The position numbers and the translations under genes were made by a program. Source: Ferrovibrio sp046297595 (GTDB lineage Bacteria > Pseudomonadota > Alphaproteobacteria > Ferrovibrionales > Ferrovibrionaceae). From it: a stretch of DNA of 64,000 nt. The stretch is from the NCBI RefSeq assembly GCF_046297595.1, contig NZ_JBKBHT010000002.1:558001-622000 (forward strand), read 5' to 3'. Positions 61,382 through 64,000 of the stretch are shown here, in pieces (position 1 is the stretch's first letter; each line of letters begins with the position of its first letter). The notes under the pieces are model-generated. The model ran no database searches. It saw only the letters and a program-made list of their open reading frames with translations, and was not told the origin of the DNA.

Positions 61382-61873
61382 ATGCCTCAGCTCGATACAG
61401 CCACTTTCCTGCCGCAGCTCGTCTGGCTGCTGATCACCTTTGCCATCCTCTACGTGTCGATGGCGAAGGTGGCTCTGCCGCGCGTGGCTGAGGTCGTGGA
61501 TGGACGCAAGAAGCGTCTCGAACACGACCTGGAAGAGGCGGCACGGCTGAAGCGCGAGACTGAGAAGGCCATCGCCGACTACGAACAGGCCCTGGCCACG
61601 GCTCGCGCCAAGGCTCAAGGCATTGCCGGCGAGACCCGCAGCAAGATGTCGGCCGATGCGGCCGCTCTGCGTGCGAAGGTCGATGCCGAGATCGCCGAGC
61701 AGACCAGGACGGCGGAAGCCCGCATCCAGGCGGCCAAGCAGCAGGCGCTCAGCCAGCTGACCTCGGTCGCCGCCGATGCCGCCTCCGACGTGGTGGCCCG
61801 CCTCAGCGGTACGGCGCCCTCGGCCGATGCGGTGAATGCCGCCGTCGGCCAGGCCCTGGCCAAGCAGAACTGA
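61382..61873 (+). CDS. atpF': ATP synthase F0 subunit b' (AtpG/AtpF2)
   Basis: This 163-residue peripheral-stalk subunit has an N-terminal TM helix (residues about 8-30: LPQLVWLLITFAILYVSM) followed by a long coiled coil of Ala, Glu, Lys and Arg. The b/b' pair is typical of alphaproteobacteria, cyanobacteria and chloroplasts. It lies five bases after atpE and 16 before atpF. Confidence 0.93.
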   Translation: MPQLDTATFLPQLVWLLITFAILYVSMAKVALPRVAEVVDGRKKRLEHDLEEAARLKRETEKAIADYEQALATARAKAQGIAGETRSKMSADAAALRAKVDAEIAEQTRTAEARIQAAKQQALSQLTSVAADAASDVVARLSGTAPSADAVNAAVGQALAKQN

Positions 61874-61889
61874 CGGATCGGAGAGCCAC

Positions 61890-62375
61890 ATGTTCCAGGA
61901 TTCGACATTCTGGGTGCTGGTCGCCTTCGTCCTGTTCTTTGCCCTCGTCTTCTATCTGAAGGTGCCGGGCAAGATGATGGCCCAGCTCGACGAACGCGCC
62001 GCCAAGATCAAGCATGATCTTGAAGAGGCCGAGAAGCTGCACCAGGAGGCGCAGCAGCTCTTCGCCGAGTATCAGCGCAAGCAGCGCAACGCGCTCAAGG
62101 AAGCCGAAGAGATCGTCGCGGCCGCCGAGGCCGAGGCGAAGGCGCTCGTCCGCGAGGCCGAAGCCGATCTCAAGGCCAGCCTGGAACGCCGCCGCAAGCA
62201 GGCCGAGGACAAGATCGCCCAGGCTGAAAAGCAGGCCTTGCAGGAAGTCCGTGCCACCGCGGTCGAGGTGGCTGTCGCCGCCGCTGCCCAGGTGCTCGGC
62301 CAGTCGCTGCAGGGCGCTGCCGCGGCAAGCCAGATCGACCGCGCCATCGGCGAGGTCAAGGCCAAGCTGCACTGA
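61890..62375 (+). CDS. atpF: ATP synthase F0 subunit b
   Basis: This 161-residue subunit has the N-terminal helix FWVLVAFVLFFALVFYLKV and a long coiled coil. It dimerises with b' to form the stalk to F1. It is the last gene of the F0 operon; the F1 genes (atpH, A, G, D, C) are elsewhere, as usual in alphaproteobacteria. A strong terminator follows. Confidence 0.93.
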   Translation: MFQDSTFWVLVAFVLFFALVFYLKVPGKMMAQLDERAAKIKHDLEEAEKLHQEAQQLFAEYQRKQRNALKEAEEIVAAAEAEAKALVREAEADLKASLERRRKQAEDKIAQAEKQALQEVRATAVEVAVAAAAQVLGQSLQGAAAASQIDRAIGEVKAKLH

Positions 62376-62400
62376 TCGCTCTTTCAGCTATCGCATACGA

Positions 62401-62428
62401 AAGGGCCGCAGAAATGCGGCCCTTTTTC
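62401..62428. terminator. Intrinsic terminator after the F0 operon
   Basis: The hairpin AAGGGCCGCA-GAAA-TGCGGCCCTT has a perfect stem and a GAAA tetraloop, followed by TTT on the plus strand and preceded by A-rich sequence. It lies 25 bases after atpF and can also act for the convergent gene at 62494. Confidence 0.88.
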
Positions 62429-62493
62429 GTTGCGGTATTTGATCCCGGATCAGGCCCAGGTCGCCGTTTGCTGGGCTGCGGTCTGCTCTCTCG

Positions 62494-63204
62494 TCATCGC
62501 ATATAGCGTGTCGCGTAACTTTGAGAAGGAGGGGCGCCGCCGACACCGTCGGGTCTCCACTCATCGAAACGGCTGCCGAATTCCGGATCGATGGCCGATA
62601 TCTTGTCCATGATTGCCAGCAGCGGCGCATCGGCCTTGAAGGCCGGCTGCGGGTTCTCCTGCAGGTTGGTCAGTGTCAGTTTTGTTTGGCCGCTGCCGGA
62701 CAGCAGTATGCTGAATTGGTCGAACATGATCTGCCGAGCCTGTCTGGCATCCTTGGTCTGCGCCCAGGCCTGTTCGCTGATCGTCTGGATCGCGCCGGCG
62801 CCGCCGACGCGCGCGGCCTCATTACTGTCAAACCAGACCGCGCCGCTCTGATACAGCTTGCCGATCACCTTGCCCTTACCATCGGTGAAGCTGGCGAAGA
62901 CCGTGTCTTCCGGCATGCTCTTGGCGATGCGGGTGGCCTCGCGATGGAGCTGATCCATCAGCAGCTTGATCTGCGTGTTTTTCTGATGCCGCTCTTCCGA
63001 CGCCCTCATTCGCTCGGCCTGTTCGGCCTGCGCCTGTGCGCTGAGTTGCACACGGTCTTCCCAGTTTTTGCGGAACGGCGCGGCTTCCTCCTCGCTGAGT
63101 TTGCGGGCGCCCGGCACGGACAGGATCGTCCGGCCTGTCTGCCAGTCACCGTCAAGCCGGACAAGATGAAGCGAAGCTTGTGCGATATTGCCAATCGCCG
63201 TCAT
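62494..63204 (-). CDS. Hypothetical protein
   Basis: This 236-residue protein has no signal peptide or membrane helix. Residues about 35-95 form a charged, Gln/Glu/Arg-rich helix (SAQAQAEQAERMRASEERHQ). Residues 100-140 are a small beta-like part (FASFTDGKGKVIGKLYQSGAVW), and the C-terminus is mixed. I do not recognise a family. It may be cytoplasmic or secreted without a signal. GC is somewhat lower than neighbours. It stands alone, convergent with the F0 operon. Confidence 0.55.
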   Translation of the reverse strand: MTAIGNIAQASLHLVRLDGDWQTGRTILSVPGARKLSEEEAAPFRKNWEDRVQLSAQAQAEQAERMRASEERHQKNTQIKLLMDQLHREATRIAKSMPEDTVFASFTDGKGKVIGKLYQSGAVWFDSNEAARVGGAGAIQTISEQAWAQTKDARQARQIMFDQFSILLSGSGQTKLTLTNLQENPQPAFKADAPLLAIMDKISAIDPEFGSRFDEWRPDGVGGAPPSQSYATRYMR

Positions 63205-63416
63205 GAGCGGTTTCTCCTCTCAAAAGACGTGAATGCTATGCGGTGAGCGATCCGCTTCTGCGCGATGGCCGCCGCTTGCGTAAATGTTAGGAAGAGTTGA
63301 GCGGGGCCGCAATCGCAAAGAATGGTCAATGAAAACTAAAGGCTGCATACATTGATATGATGACGCGTAACTGTCATGAAAAGCCGGTACGACATTGCAC
63401 CTATACAGAGACAGTC

Positions 63417-64000
63417 ATGCGAATCTGCCTCGCCACCTGCCGTATTTACCCCGATCTGCAGTCATCCGATGTGCTCTATGCCCGGGCGCTGCAAAGCCTT
63501 GGCTGCGAGGTGATCGTGCTGCCCTGGAATGCGGTGCCGTTGAGTGCTTTTTCCGGCCATGATGCCATCGTGATCCGCGCGACCTGGGATTATCAGGACG
63601 ACATGCCGGGTTACGTCCGGTGGCTCGCCGGGATCGAACAGCTCGGAGTTCCGGTGTTCAACGCGCCGGAGTTGATCCGCTGGAACAACGACAAGCGTTG
63701 CCTGCTCGATCTGGCTGCCAAAGACGTGGCGATACCGCGCACCGCGCCCCTGGCACATATCGACGTTTTACCGGCGGCCTTCGATGCCATCGGCGCCGGG
63801 CGCGGCGTGCTGAAACCCTGCTGGGGCGGCGGGGGGATCGGCGTGGAACTGGTGACGCGGGACAATGCCGCATCGACTCTGCAGCGGCTATACGATTCCA
63901 CCGGCGGCCGGGATTATATGCTGCAGGAATTCCTGCCCGAGATTGCCAATGGCGAATTGTCGTTCATCTTCATTGCGGGTCGTCACGCTCATACAGTGCT
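63417..64000 (+). CDS. ATP-grasp domain protein, 5' part
   Basis: The first 194 residues of an ATP-grasp protein are seen, and the gene runs out of the window. It starts MRICLATCRIYPDLQSSD. Family-like stretches are DAIVIRATWDYQDDMPGYVRWL (part), NAPELIRWNNDKRCLLDLA, and GVLKPCWGGGGIGVELV, with nucleotide-binding Lys and Glu in MLQEFLPEI. It resembles the glutathione-synthetase-like group that includes DcsG. It ligates a carboxylate to an amine or similar; substrates are unknown. The ATG at 63417 is the first in frame. Confidence 0.8.
   Translation, partial: MRICLATCRIYPDLQSSDVLYARALQSLGCEVIVLPWNAVPLSAFSGHDAIVIRATWDYQDDMPGYVRWLAGIEQLGVPVFNAPELIRWNNDKRCLLDLAAKDVAIPRTAPLAHIDVLPAAFDAIGAGRGVLKPCWGGGGIGVELVTRDNAASTLQRLYDSTGGRDYMLQEFLPEIANGELSFIFIAGRHAHTV

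Overview
The window is a high-GC (roughly 65%) bacterial chromosome segment, almost fully coding, with short intergenic gaps and many ATGA, GTGA and TGATG start/stop overlaps. Gene content points to an alphaproteobacterium, most likely Rhodospirillales-like. The markers are a CcrM-type GANTC methyltransferase, an RpoH-type sigma factor, a CarD/FdxA/S4-domain block, a TIGR02300 (FYDLN) protein, an F0-only atpI-B-E-F'-F operon, a CP4-like class II AroA, a class 1B-type SpeD plus SpeE, and several single-domain alphaproteobacterial PAS proteins. I see no phage, insertion sequence, integrase, CRISPR array or plasmid functions, so this is core chromosome with a few accessory genes. Genus is not resolvable from the sequence alone.

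Layout. 1-7.3 kb: tail of rmuC with exoD, a DUF985 cupin and a GNAT gene, then AraC/MFS divergent genes, a YddG-like exporter, a DUF3299 protein and a second MFS. 7.3-10.9 kb: speD-speE, a FemAB-like acyltransferase, a PAS protein and a small membrane protein. 11-17.5 kb: tRNA-Ala(GGC), a FYDLN protein, aroA, then a two-gene NAD-dependent formate dehydrogenase in which the NuoE-like and NuoF-like parts are one polypeptide. 17.5-21.2 kb: EamA transporter, an S26 signal-peptidase paralogue lacking the catalytic lysine, ArsC, a ferritin-like protein, a PAS protein. 21.2-29.4 kb (minus): the cell-envelope/RNA block rsfS-rlmH-gpmI-envC-ctpA-polysaccharide deacetylase-rppH-hydrolase. 29.6-38.7 kb: Mrp Na+/H+ antiporter operon (A+B fused, C, D, E, F, G) facing an NhaD-type antiporter, a CDF cation exporter and pdxH. 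38.8-47.2 kb: glycine-zipper lipoprotein, DUF3237, a membrane PAS protein without output domain, ccrM-rnhB, an enoyl-CoA hydratase, an M48 protease, and a low-GC secreted helical-repeat gene. 47.2-53.2 kb (minus): ybdK, S4 protein, fdxA, carD with a long histone-H1-like tail, a degenerate phosphatase, a PAS protein, rpoH. 53.4-64 kb: SDR, coaBC-dut, Rrf2-cysK-moeB, two tandem PAS proteins, the F0 ATP synthase operon, an orphan gene, and the start of an ATP-grasp gene.

How genes work together. The Mrp/NhaD/CDF cluster handles Na+, H+ and divalent cations. The rsfS-to-rppH block couples ribosome silencing, rRNA methylation, glycolysis, septal peptidoglycan processing and mRNA 5'-end decay. Rrf2-cysK-moeB looks like a self-contained cysteine/sulfur-transfer cassette. 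The carD-to-rpoH block groups transcription-level stress regulators around two proteins of unknown role. The most interesting items are the S26 paralogue with Lys->Gln, the pseudo-phosphatase between carD and rpoH, five paralogous single-domain PAS proteins, the FdsG-FdsB fusion, and a probable AUA start on rsfS.
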